Part shown: positions 7,171 to 14,355 of the stretch, one piece after another | Numbering within the stretch: position 1 is the first letter of the stretch | Layout of the letters: every line of letters begins with the position of its first letter | NCBI GenBank assembly: GCA_024691625.1 | Contig: JAILNL010000180.1 | Span: 1 to 25,652 of the forward strand | Length of the DNA stretch: 25,652 bases | Direction: 5' to 3' | Source of the DNA: Schwartzia sp. (in: firmicutes) | Lineage (GTDB): Bacteria > Bacillota > Negativicutes > Selenomonadales > Selenomonadaceae | Made by a program: the position numbers and the translations under genes | The notes under the pieces: generated by a model | What the model saw: only the letters and a program-made list of their open reading frames with translations | Told to the model about the DNA's origin: nothing | Database searches by the model: none

Positions 7171-8841
7171 TTATTTTCCGTTCTTCATGCGATTGATTGC
7201 ACTCACAAGTGCAAGGATAGATGCCGTGATAATATCTGTATCCATTCCTGCTCCCCATGTCGTTCTGCCATCCTCACCTGTGATACCGATATACGCCATT
7301 GCACGGGATGCCTGCCCGATTTCCAAGGCATGCTCGCTGTATATGAGGTCTTTGTACTGCACCCCGAGATTTTCCTGAAGCGCGTTGCTGACCGCGTCAA
7401 GGCGTCCGTTGCCCTTTGCATTGAACTTCTGTTCTTTTCCGTCTATCATCATGATAACTTCGCCTGAACGTATTCCGTTCGGTTCCTTACGGAGAGCAAA
7501 GTCAACAAGCTTGTACGGGCTTTCCGCATTGACATACTCCTGCTGGAAAATCTGATAAATTTCATCCGGCAGAAGCTCTTTGTGCTTGTGGTCGGAAACG
7601 CCTTTGATGCAGTAACCGAAATCCTCACGCATTTTCTTGGGCATATCAATACCGTATTTCTGCTCCATTATGAAGCCGACTCCGCCCTTTCCGGACTGGC
7701 TGTTGATACGGATAACATCCGCATCGTACTGACGTCCGACGTCCTGCGGGTCGATGGGAAGATACGGCACAGTCCAGCGGCTCGGGTCTGTTTCCTCGCG
7801 CCATTTCATACCCTTTGCAATTGCATCCTGGTGAGAACCAGAAAAAGCAGCAAACACCAAAGCGCCTGCATAAGGCTGACGCTCATGCACATGCATTCTC
7901 GTGACACGTTCATACATCTCAACAAGCTCCGGCATGTTCGAAAAATCCAGCTGCGGGTCTACGCCCAGAGCAAACATATTCATGCCAATCGTTACGATAT
8001 CCGCGTTACCCGTGCGCTCACCGTTACCGAAAAGCGTTCCCTCGATACGGTCAGCTCCCGCAAGAAGGCCCATTTCCGAATCAGCCACGCCGCAGCCGCG
8101 GTCGTTATGCGGATGAAGTGACAGCACAACGCTGTCGCGGTATTTCAGATTCTGCGAGATATATGCAACCTGCATAGCATAGACATGGGGCATGGACATC
8201 TCTACCGTAACAGGAATGTTTATGATAGCCTTTTTATCCGGTGTCGGCTGCCATACGTCAAGAACCGCGTTGCATACCTCGAGTGCGTATTCCGGCTCTG
8301 TCCCTGTGAAGCTCTCAGGCGAATACTCGAATCGGTAATCCGCGCCGGCCTCTTCAGTAAGCTTCTTCAAAAGCTTAGCACCGTCAATGGCAATCTGCTT
8401 GATTTCCTCCTTCGACATGCGGAACACCTGCTGACGCTGTGCAAAGGAGGTAGAATTGTACACATGAACTATAGCGTTCTTTACGCCCTTCAGTGCTTCG
8501 AAGGTCTTCTTTATGATATGCTCGCGCGCCTGAGTCAGAACCTGTACCGTCACATCATCAGGAATCAGATTCTCATCCACCAGACGGCGCAGGAACTCAT
8601 ATTCCGTATCAGATGCAGCAGGAAAACCCACTTCAATTTCCTTGAAGCCAACCTTTATGAGCATTTTATAAAACTCTATCTTTTCATCAAGGCTCATGGG
8701 AATGATAAGGGACTGATTGCCGTCACGCAAATCAACACTGCACCACGTCGGTGCCTTATCCGGATATTCCTTCTGCGCCCAGCTCATGTCACAGACAGGT
8801 GGCACATAATACCCCTTGCGATATTTCGTAAAGTTTTTCAT
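7171..8841 (-). CDS. leuA: 2-isopropylmalate synthase
   Basis: LeuA condenses acetyl-CoA with 2-ketoisovalerate, the first committed step of leucine synthesis in the cytoplasm. The protein is 556 residues. The N-terminal HMGL-like TIM barrel shows the metal/substrate motif DLRDGNQS (37-44) and LHPHNDRG (241-248, metal-binding histidines), then GNGERTGNAD (271-280). A C-terminal regulatory domain (about 430-556) carries the leucine feedback region. This is the longer LeuA type with the DLRDGNQS/WxxVDLRDG context seen in actinobacteria and many anaerobes. The start is ATG 8841 because TGGAGG lies just upstream; an in-frame ATG at 8859 precedes that site. The gene stands alone between a T-box leader and its own terminator. 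No other leu genes are in the window. Confidence 0.96.
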   Translation of the reverse strand: MKNFTKYRKGYYVPPVCDMSWAQKEYPDKAPTWCSVDLRDGNQSLIIPMSLDEKIEFYKMLIKVGFKEIEVGFPAASDTEYEFLRRLVDENLIPDDVTVQVLTQAREHIIKKTFEALKGVKNAIVHVYNSTSFAQRQQVFRMSKEEIKQIAIDGAKLLKKLTEEAGADYRFEYSPESFTGTEPEYALEVCNAVLDVWQPTPDKKAIINIPVTVEMSMPHVYAMQVAYISQNLKYRDSVVLSLHPHNDRGCGVADSEMGLLAGADRIEGTLFGNGERTGNADIVTIGMNMFALGVDPQLDFSNMPELVEMYERVTRMHVHERQPYAGALVFAAFSGSHQDAIAKGMKWREETDPSRWTVPYLPIDPQDVGRQYDADVIRINSQSGKGGVGFIMEQKYGIDMPKKMREDFGYCIKGVSDHKHKELLPDEIYQIFQQEYVNAESPYKLVDFALRKEPNGIRSGEVIMMIDGKEQKFNAKGNGRLDAVSNALQENLGVQYKDLIYSEHALEIGQASRAMAYIGITGEDGRTTWGAGMDTDIITASILALVSAINRMKNGK

Positions 8842-8883
8842 TTCAAATCCTCCAGTCATGTTTTCAAATCAAGCATTTCAAAA

Positions 8884-8926
8884 TAAAGAAGCCGGGCTCC
8901 CTCTCATTAAGAGACGAAGGCCCGGC
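8884..8926 (-). terminator. T-box leader terminator hairpin
   Basis: GC-rich stem with GCCGGGC arms (8891-8897 and 8920-8926) and the interior AGAGACGAAG/CTCTCATTAAG region, followed on the minus strand by TTCTTTATTTT. It is the intrinsic terminator competing with the T-box antiterminator. Confidence 0.88.
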
Positions 8927-9120
8927 CTGCGTGTTACCACTCTTATTCGTGCATCGCTGCACGCGCTCTGACGGATACTGACATATCCTGCTGCTGTAAC
9001 GGTCAGCCTCCGGCGGCACCTACATATCAGTGCGCTGCTCCATGGCGAGTTCACATCCCGTTTCTGTCCGTTTTACACCAACCAACGGCTCTCTATGCAT
9101 TCCCCGGATACTACTGTTCC
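8884..9120 (-). promoter_or_regulatory. Leucine T-box riboswitch leader of leuA (CUC specifier)
   Basis: Minus-strand leader with the conserved T-box parts in order. Stem I has the AGAGAGC stretch and GGTTGGTG (about 9076-9095), then GAA-CUC-GCC with the specifier codon CUC (9049-9047), which reads leucine. The T-box bulge is GAGTGGTAACACG (about 8930-8942), whose UGGU (8939-8936) would pair with the ACCA end of an uncharged tRNA-Leu. The terminator stem GCCGGGC/GCCCGGC (8891-8897 with 8920-8926) is followed by a T-rich run. Uncharged tRNA-Leu should stabilise the antiterminator and switch leuA on when leucine is scarce. The match in both specifier and downstream gene makes the assignment strong. 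Confidence 0.95.
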
Positions 9121-9139
9121 ATATCACTGCATTTCTGTT

Positions 9140-9191
9140 GTTTGTAACATTATCACACTTTCTCTGAAATTGCAAGTAGTATTTGCAATTT
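9140..9191 (-). promoter_or_regulatory. leuA promoter region with an overlapping inverted repeat
   Basis: On the minus strand TTGCAA (-35, about 9175-9170) is followed by a GATAAT/TAATGT -10 region near 9147-9155, with a TGT extended element. A perfect nine-base inverted repeat, AAATTGCAA (9167-9175) and TTGCAATTT (9183-9191) with a 7-base spacer, covers the -35 side. This looks like an operator for a dimeric repressor in addition to the T-box, but no regulator gene is nearby. Confidence 0.45.
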
Positions 9192-9228
9192 ATTTGCATA
9201 ATGTGTTCACACAAAAGACATTTGTTCA

Positions 9229-9621
9229 TCAATTATTGTCTGCTTTGACTATCATGACAGGCACCATTGAACGCTCAACGACCTGCTGGCTTACACTCCC
9301 GATAAGGGCGCCCTTGAAAATACCAAGTCCGCGGCTGCCCATGATAATCATGCTGGCAGCGATATCATCAGCCTTCGTAAGAATTTCATCTGCAATGTTT
9401 CCCGCTCTTTCGTGGGTTTTAACAACAAGTCCCGGTGGAAGTTCCTTCATTATCTCATCAAAAATAATGCTGCTTGGAATATCCTTCTGAATCTCGCTTG
9501 CAACATACAAAAGATGAAGCTCCGCTCCGCACTTATCTGCGTAGAATTTTCCTTTCGCCGCAGCCTTGGCACTGCTAACAGAACCATCGACAGGAACAAG
9601 AATCCGCTGAATTGTTGCCAT
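9229..9621 (-). CDS. Universal stress protein UspA family
   Basis: A 130-residue single-domain Usp protein. It starts with the beta strand RILVPVDGS (6-14), with the adenine-contacting Asp12, and ends with the nucleotide loop GSRGLGIFKGALIGSVS (95-111), which fits the G-2X-G-9X-G-S/T ATP-binding pattern. It is therefore probably of the ATP-binding UspFG-like/MJ0577-like class and acts in the cytoplasm as a dimer. GGAGGA is 7 bases ahead of the ATG. It is separated from thiC by about 100 bases of very AT-rich sequence and is likely its own transcript. No partner gene reveals which process it serves. Confidence 0.93.
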   Translation of the reverse strand: MATIQRILVPVDGSVSSAKAAAKGKFYADKCGAELHLLYVASEIQKDIPSSIIFDEIMKELPPGLVVKTHERAGNIADEILTKADDIAASMIIMGSRGLGIFKGALIGSVSQQVVERSMVPVMIVKADNN

Positions 9622-9725
9622 AAACTATTCCTCCATTCAAAACGAAATATCATATGCAAAATTCTTTTTAGATTTCTTTATTCGTCGAAAAAATAAAAAA
9701 TCCTCTTTTTTTCAGAAAATTATCT

Positions 9726-11012
9726 TTATTTTTTCATGTACTGATTTACAATTTCTACAGCGCAGTAATCACCGCACATGGAGCATGCACCTTCATCCTC
9801 AGGATTGCGTGCCCCGCGCTTCTTCTTCGCAAACTCCGGATCAATAGCCAGCTTCATCTGAGCATCCCAGTCGAGAATCTTGCGGGCTTTTCCCATAGCA
9901 AGGTCCTGTTCTTTTGCTCCTGGTATTCCCTTTACGATATCCGCAGCGTGTGCCGCAATACGGGATGCCATGACTCCGTCATGCACATCCTCTATGGTCG
10001 GCAGAGCAAGATGTTCTGCAGGCGTCACATAGCACAGGAAATCTGCTCCGCTCACAGCCGCCATTGTTCCTCCGATAGCAGCGGTAATATGATCGTAGCC
10101 CGGCGCAATGTCCGTTACAAGAGGTCCGAGAACATAGAACGGCGCGCCGTGGCAAAGCTGCTTTTCAAGCTTCATATTCGCCGCAATCTGGTCAAACGGC
10201 ATGTGCCCCGGCCCCTCGACCATGACCTGAACCCCGCGGTGCCATGCGCGAAGAGTGAGCTCTCCGAGGTTCAAAAGCTCCGTAATCTGTCCCTGGTCGG
10301 TTGCGTCTGCAAGACAGCCCGGCCGCAGACCGTCTCCGAGGCTTATTGTTACATCATATTTAACACAGATATCAAGCAAATCGTCATAATGCTCATAAAG
10401 CGGATTCTCTTTTTCGTTATGAAGCATCCAGCCCGTAAGGAAAGAACCTCCGCGGCTTACAACATCCATAACGCGGCCTTCTTTGCGCAGACGCTCGATT
10501 GCATTGCGGGTAAGACCGCAGTGCAGCGTCATGAAATCAGCACCGTCCTTTGCCTGTTTTTCAATCGTTGTCAAAAGGTCTTCTACGGTCATATCGACAA
10601 CAGCGCCACGGTTCTTGATAGCTTCAACTGTTGCTTCGTAAATAGGCACAGTACCAACCATGATAGGCGAATGTCCGATAATAGCACGGCGTGACTCATC
10701 AATATGGTCTCCCGTTGAAAGGTCCATAACCGCGTCAGCGCCGCAGCGTACAGCCTCATCAAGCTTTTCAAGCTCAGGTTCAATGTCAGGGAACGTACTG
10801 GAAGTACCTATATTGGCGTTGACTTTAACGCGCAGCCCTTCACCCACACCCTCAGGGCGAAGATCTTTATGATTTATGTTGGCAGGAATGGCAATCACAC
10901 CGCGCGCAACACGCTCGCGGATAGACTCCGCATCCTGATGTTCTGCCTCCGCGACTATCTTCATTTCGTCTGTTATAACACCTTTTCTTGCCTGCTCCAT
11001 CTGAGTAGCCAT
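9726..11012 (-). CDS. thiC: Phosphomethylpyrimidine synthase
   Basis: ThiC is a radical SAM enzyme that rearranges aminoimidazole ribotide into HMP phosphate, the pyrimidine half of thiamine. The protein is 428 residues, the short bacterial/archaeal form without the N-terminal extension of the E. coli enzyme. The C-terminal cluster motif CX2CX4C is intact as CSMCGDYC (C410, C413, C418) and binds the [4Fe-4S] cluster. Core motifs include VKVNANIGTS (about 62-71), TLHCGLT, RGGSF, EGPGHMPFDQI and APGYDHI. AAGGAG lies 7 bases before the ATG. No other thi genes are in the window. The leader is structured but does not match a canonical TPP riboswitch. Confidence 0.97.
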   Translation of the reverse strand: MATQMEQARKGVITDEMKIVAEAEHQDAESIRERVARGVIAIPANINHKDLRPEGVGEGLRVKVNANIGTSSTFPDIEPELEKLDEAVRCGADAVMDLSTGDHIDESRRAIIGHSPIMVGTVPIYEATVEAIKNRGAVVDMTVEDLLTTIEKQAKDGADFMTLHCGLTRNAIERLRKEGRVMDVVSRGGSFLTGWMLHNEKENPLYEHYDDLLDICVKYDVTISLGDGLRPGCLADATDQGQITELLNLGELTLRAWHRGVQVMVEGPGHMPFDQIAANMKLEKQLCHGAPFYVLGPLVTDIAPGYDHITAAIGGTMAAVSGADFLCYVTPAEHLALPTIEDVHDGVMASRIAAHAADIVKGIPGAKEQDLAMGKARKILDWDAQMKLAIDPEFAKKKRGARNPEDEGACSMCGDYCAVEIVNQYMKK

Positions 11013-11040
11013 GCGAAATCTCCTTATCCGAAAAGTTTAA

Positions 11041-11120
11041 CGCCAACGGGAACATCCTACCAAAGCAAAATATTCCTATTGGCGCTGCTGTCGGACTGAT
11101 GAATAATTCTCTCAGCCCGT
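11041..11120 (-). promoter_or_regulatory. Structured thiC leader, possible degenerate riboswitch
   Basis: The 140-base gap before thiC holds two hairpins on the minus strand: GGGCTGA with TCAGTCC (11118-11112 and 11099-11093) and a long one closed by CGCCAA/TTGGCG (11084-11079 and 11046-11041) with inner GGAA/TTCC pairing. ACGGG-CTGAGAG (11120-11109) resembles two conserved pieces of the TPP aptamer, but the P3 arm and the ACCTGAT...CCAGCG half are not recognisable. No T-tract follows either hairpin. Function unknown. Confidence 0.35.
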
Positions 11121-11152
11121 TTTATCTGTCTGTATTTAACTGTACTGCCGTG

Positions 11153-11713
11153 TTATTTCAAAAGTTCTTCCATGCGTTTGAACGGAATGCTCGTATCAAG
11201 ATGTCCTGCGATTGTCTCGATTCCTTTGCCTTCAACAGTAATCAACACTGACGTCACTTCAGAAAATCCGGTGAGTGTATTTACAAGAGAACCCACCAGC
11301 ATTTCCTCACCTGTGGAGCCTCCCACAAAACGCTTTGTGAGCTCCTGCGTGAAATCAACCGTCGCAAGTCCGTCCTTGACCTTCACACTGCGGACCTTGA
11401 CTCCCTTCGGAAAAATCCCCGTAAGGCCTGTTTTGTTCGGACCGGCAATGAGTGCCTCCACCGAAGCCTTATATTTGTCCTTCGACAGAACCTTTGTCTC
11501 TACCGCAACGAGCTTTTCAGCATCATCTGTCGGGTAATAAAGCTTTACAGTCACCTTGTCATCAACAGGCTTCTGCTGCGGCTTTTCATCCTTTTTCTGC
11601 TGCTCCTGTTTCTGCTGCGGCTGCTGTTTTTCTTTTTCCTTATCACAGCCTGCAGTCAGCAGCATGAGCAGTGCCATCATGCAAACCAAAAGACTTTTAC
11701 TGATATTCCTCAT
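11153..11713 (-). CDS. GerMN-domain lipoprotein
   Basis: A 186-residue exported lipoprotein. A signal peptide with a lipobox LTAGC (Cys23) is followed by a Gln/Lys-rich linker of about 30 residues and one GerMN domain (about 55-180), with typical segments VKLYYPTDDAEKL, LIAGP, FPKGVKVRSVKVKDGLATVDFT and GSLVNTLTGF. GerMN domains occur in the spore protein GerM and in many lipoproteins of non-spore formers. They are envelope-associated and their biochemical role is not well defined. It lies 19 bases downstream of the amidase gene, so it is probably co-transcribed with it; the pairing suggests a role at the cell wall. Confidence 0.9.
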   Translation of the reverse strand: MRNISKSLLVCMMALLMLLTAGCDKEKEKQQPQQKQEQQKKDEKPQQKPVDDKVTVKLYYPTDDAEKLVAVETKVLSKDKYKASVEALIAGPNKTGLTGIFPKGVKVRSVKVKDGLATVDFTQELTKRFVGGSTGEEMLVGSLVNTLTGFSEVTSVLITVEGKGIETIAGHLDTSIPFKRMEELLK

Positions 11714-11732
11714 ACTCCTCCGTCCCCTCTAT

Positions 11733-12788
11733 TCACGTTCCGCTTACCGCGAAATAATTTGCCAATCCTTCAGCCAGCGCCATCGCCATTTCCTCTTGAA
11801 ACGCATCATCCCCCAAAAGCGCTTCCTCTTCGTAATTTGTGATGAACGCAAGCTCGACGAGAGCAGCCGGCATGGACGTATGCGTCAAAACATAAAAGCG
11901 TGTCGCTTTTACTCCGCGGTCATGTAGCCCGTTATGCTCAAGCATAGCCTCCTGCAAATTTTGAGCAAGAAGCTCATCAAGCCAGGATTTGCCGTAGTAA
12001 TAATATGTTTCCGTACCATGTGAGGATTCTGAGCTGAACGCGTTGCAGTGTACGCTCAGGAATACCTCTGTTCCCGGAGTATTCTCACCCACATCGGAGC
12101 GTGCCTGAAGCTCCTGGGAATCCGTTGCGGTAGGTCCCCACACATCACGGTCGTCCTCACGGGTAAGCGTGACAATCGCGCCGGAATTTTCAAGAATATC
12201 GCGAAGCTTCAAAGATACCTCAAGGGTGACATCCTTTTCCAAGAGTCCCGAAGGGCCTGTAGCCCCCCGGTCCGTTCCGCCGTGTCCGGGGTCTACGACT
12301 ATATGGCGTCCCTTGAGTCCGTCCACAAAGCCCCTGCGGACATACCCGGACTCATAAATATCAACAACGATACGAAACGGCTTTTTTTGCTTTTTATCAG
12401 CCTCTATCGTTGTAATGCTGTATTCTTCATTTTCCGCAAGTCCTGCCAGAGAAAAGAGCACCTGCGTATTCTTATCAAGTCCGCGTACACGCGCCGACTT
12501 TGCATATTTCGGGTCAAGGCGCATTTCATTCTGCACATCGCCCGGTTTTGTGTTTTCAATCTCAATGCAGAGACGGTTTGGATGCAGAATGCTTCCCTTC
12601 TTCACCGTATACTCTGCAGCTCCCTTGGAAAGACCGATTTCCATCCTGAGGAAAGTATTACCATCCTCCTCAACTACTTTGGACGTAATATACTTTATCT
12701 CATGTGACGGAGCCGCCTCCACCTCTCCGGGTATCATAAAGACACAAAGAAGAAGTGTCAGCAGAAAACGACAAACAACATCTCTCAT
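11733..12788 (-). CDS. N-acetylmuramoyl-L-alanine amidase with N-terminal AMIN-like domain
   Basis: A 351-residue secreted zinc amidase that cleaves the amide bond between MurNAc and the stem peptide. A signal peptide (about 1-26) is followed by an AMIN-like domain (about 30-146, the wall-targeting domain of AmiC-type enzymes) and an Amidase_3 domain (about 160-351). Zinc ligands are H169 (DPGHGG), E184 (LLEKDV) and H247 (SVHCNA), with the catalytic glutamate E312 (ALVELAFI). The start at ATG 12788 overlaps the DUF3006 stop as TGATG, and GGAGGA lies 5 bases upstream. It is likely to act in daughter cell separation or wall turnover. Confidence 0.95.
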   Translation of the reverse strand: MRDVVCRFLLTLLLCVFMIPGEVEAAPSHEIKYITSKVVEEDGNTFLRMEIGLSKGAAEYTVKKGSILHPNRLCIEIENTKPGDVQNEMRLDPKYAKSARVRGLDKNTQVLFSLAGLAENEEYSITTIEADKKQKKPFRIVVDIYESGYVRRGFVDGLKGRHIVVDPGHGGTDRGATGPSGLLEKDVTLEVSLKLRDILENSGAIVTLTREDDRDVWGPTATDSQELQARSDVGENTPGTEVFLSVHCNAFSSESSHGTETYYYYGKSWLDELLAQNLQEAMLEHNGLHDRGVKATRFYVLTHTSMPAALVELAFITNYEEEALLGDDAFQEEMAMALAEGLANYFAVSGT

Positions 12789-13003
12789 CAAATTCCTCCT
12801 CGAAGATCCTTCAGCAAAGCCTCAGCCTCCGCGCGGGCGGCCTCGGTTGCTTCCCGGTCGACGGCGATAGAAACAGAAAGATAATCGCCTTCCTCAGCAT
12901 CCTTCGGCATGTATGCCTTAGGAAAAACAACCTCTATGTCCTCGTCTTCACCGACGAGCAATACCGCTTTATCTTCTTCAAAACGGTCAATAACTGCTTT
13001 CAT
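12788..13003 (-). CDS. DUF3006 family protein
   Basis: A 71-residue acidic protein. The sequence AVIDRFEEDKAVLLVGEDEDIEV (in two blocks, about 3-25), with the polar/aromatic start and VVFPKAYMP, is typical of DUF3006. It has no signal peptide or membrane helix, so it is cytoplasmic. Start is ATG 13003 with AAAGG upstream; the TTG one codon earlier is unlikely. Members of the family very often sit next to ComEC-like metallo-beta-lactamase genes, as here (18 bases downstream). The function is unknown. It overlaps the amidase start by one base and so belongs to the same operon. Confidence 0.88.
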   Translation of the reverse strand: MKAVIDRFEEDKAVLLVGEDEDIEVVFPKAYMPKDAEEGDYLSVSIAVDREATEAARAEAEALLKDLRGGI

Positions 13004-13021
13004 CAAAAAACCCTTTCTTGC

Positions 13022-13969
13022 TCAGTTTCCTGTATCATCATTCTTTGTACCGCGTTCAGTGGTGATTGTGTAGTAATGTCCATCCGTCTCCACGGTAATC
13101 ATTCCATTCACGTCTGTGCGGTAGAAATCAATCTTATACTTTGTGTATTTATTCCTCGTTGACGGGTGCGGATGATGGTATTCATTTCCCTTTCCGCAGG
13201 AGATAAGCGCCGCCTCAGGCTGTACCGCCCTGAGAAATTTCGGACCGGAAGACGTCTTGCTTCCGTGGTGCCCGGATTTCAAAATCGTGCTTTTGAGTTC
13301 CTTCGGTGCATGGCGTTTCATAATACCCTTCTCGGATTCAGTCTCTGCATCTCCCGTGAACATCATGCTGAACTCGCCGTACACGAGACGTCCGACCACA
13401 GAATTAAGGTTCAGATTGATTTTGCCCTTTTCATCGTGGCCGCCCTCTTTAACCATATCCTCCGTCGGGCTGAGTACCTCAAACACAGCTCCGCCGCCAA
13501 AATCAATACGGTCTCCGTCGCGAAGCGCCTTATACTGGATTCCCTTTGACTTAATAGTTTTCAGGTAATCACGGTAAAGCTTTGTAGTCGCAGCCTGTCC
13601 GTTATCATAGACCGCCTTGACCTCGCACTCGTTGAAAACGACCGACATCCCGCCCAAATGGTCAGCATGCGGATGTGTTATTATGAGCTTATCGATTACC
13701 TTGACTTTCTCATCTTTCAGCGCCGCGCTCAGCTTTTGCTTCTCATCCACATCGCTTGTATCAATGAGCACGGTCTGTTCAGGTGTACGGATCAGGATAG
13801 CATCCCCCTGACCTACGTCCAGCATCTTTATCGTAACATTCGAATCGGCCTGCTGTTTTGCCCCGCCGTCCGAAGCGGTTCCCTTACCTCCGCACCCGGC
13901 GGCAAGCATCATAAACGACATCAGAAGCGCCAGAAACGACAAACACCACTTTTTACGTTTCAAACACAT
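13022..13969 (-). CDS. ComEC-like metallo-beta-lactamase fold lipoprotein
   Basis: A 315-residue exported protein. A signal peptide with a lipobox LAAGC (Cys26) and a short Gly/Ser/Gln linker precede a metallo-hydrolase domain like the C-terminal domain of ComEC/Rec2. Marks are KMLDVGQGDAILI (48-60), the metal motif HPHADH (H99, H101, D103, H104), TGDAE near 209 and SGHHGSKTS near 233, then EYHHPHPS. There are no ComEC transmembrane helices, so it is a free-standing hydrolase tethered outside the membrane. ComEC C-terminal domains are implicated in DNA degradation during uptake; the substrate here is not known. Start is ATG 13969; a TTG two codons later has better ribosome-site spacing. It is the first gene of a four-gene envelope operon. 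Confidence 0.92.
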   Translation of the reverse strand: MCLKRKKWCLSFLALLMSFMMLAAGCGGKGTASDGGAKQQADSNVTIKMLDVGQGDAILIRTPEQTVLIDTSDVDEKQKLSAALKDEKVKVIDKLIITHPHADHLGGMSVVFNECEVKAVYDNGQAATTKLYRDYLKTIKSKGIQYKALRDGDRIDFGGGAVFEVLSPTEDMVKEGGHDEKGKINLNLNSVVGRLVYGEFSMMFTGDAETESEKGIMKRHAPKELKSTILKSGHHGSKTSSGPKFLRAVQPEAALISCGKGNEYHHPHPSTRNKYTKYKIDFYRTDVNGMITVETDGHYYTITTERGTKNDDTGN

Positions 13970-14006
13970 CTTCCTCTCTTAAATATATGAAGCAATACTG
14001 TTTATA

Positions 14007-14035
14007 AGTATAGAGATTTAACGCCGTAATGTCAA
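14007..14035 (-). promoter_or_regulatory. Near-consensus promoter of the ComEC-like/amidase operon
   Basis: On the minus strand a perfect TTGACA (14035-14030), 17-base spacer and TATACT (14012-14007) form one of the best housekeeping-sigma promoters in the window. The start of the ComEC-like gene is about 38 bases further on. Confidence 0.85.
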
Positions 14036-14065
14036 ACCTGATGCCGTCTTACACGATTTTAATTG

Positions 14066-14086
14066 TTCTGAAAATCATCTTCAGAA
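14066..14086 (-). terminator. Weak hairpin after the DUF3781 gene
   Basis: Perfect seven-base arms TTCTGAA/TTCAGAA (14066-14072 and 14080-14086) lie just past the DUF3781 stop. No real T-run follows, so it may be a weak or rho-assisted terminator or only an mRNA 3'-end structure. Confidence 0.3.
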
Positions 14087-14097
14087 ATATCATGTAC

Positions 14098-14355
14098 TCA
14101 AAGCTGCTTTACTGAGTTTTCTCTGTGTGCCGTGATGATGGTATAGCTTCCGGCGTTCACGGTTATGGTGCAGGTGTCTATATGGATATACCAGTTTTTG
14201 CCTTTTCGTTCCGTAACAGCACCTTTATCCATTATTTTTTCTCTGCACCATGCGACGGGGTCGGACTCTGTAAGCGCTAGATTTCTTTTTATTCTTTCCG
14301 CGCCCATGGATGTCGTATGCAGCTTGTCTATGTTTTGAATCAGCTCATTCATCAT
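14098..14355 (-). CDS. DUF3781 family protein
   Basis: An 85-residue protein with the DUF3781 pattern: MNELIQNIDKLHTTSMGAERIKRNL (read in two blocks, residues 2-26), DPVAWCREKI, and the C-terminal GKNWYIHIDTCTITVNAGSYTIITAH (about 54-79), which recalls a small beta domain. It has no signal peptide or membrane helix. The start is one of two adjacent ATGs (14355, 14352) inside the tail of the DUF1848 gene, overlapping it by 8-11 bases; translational coupling is likely, since no clear independent ribosome site is seen. Function is unknown. The overlap suggests that it works with, or is balanced against, the DUF1848 protein. Confidence 0.85.
   Translation of the reverse strand: MMNELIQNIDKLHTTSMGAERIKRNLALTESDPVAWCREKIMDKGAVTERKGKNWYIHIDTCTITVNAGSYTIITAHRENSVKQL

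Noticed and set aside
9020..9232. Minus-strand open frame of 70 residues upstream of leuA
   Set aside because: It lies over the leuA promoter and T-box stem I, has no domain, and the conserved RNA elements explain the sequence.
11013..11152. Canonical TPP riboswitch before thiC
   Set aside because: Only short CTGAGAG-like pieces are found; the second conserved half is not recognisable, so it is reported only as a possible degenerate element.
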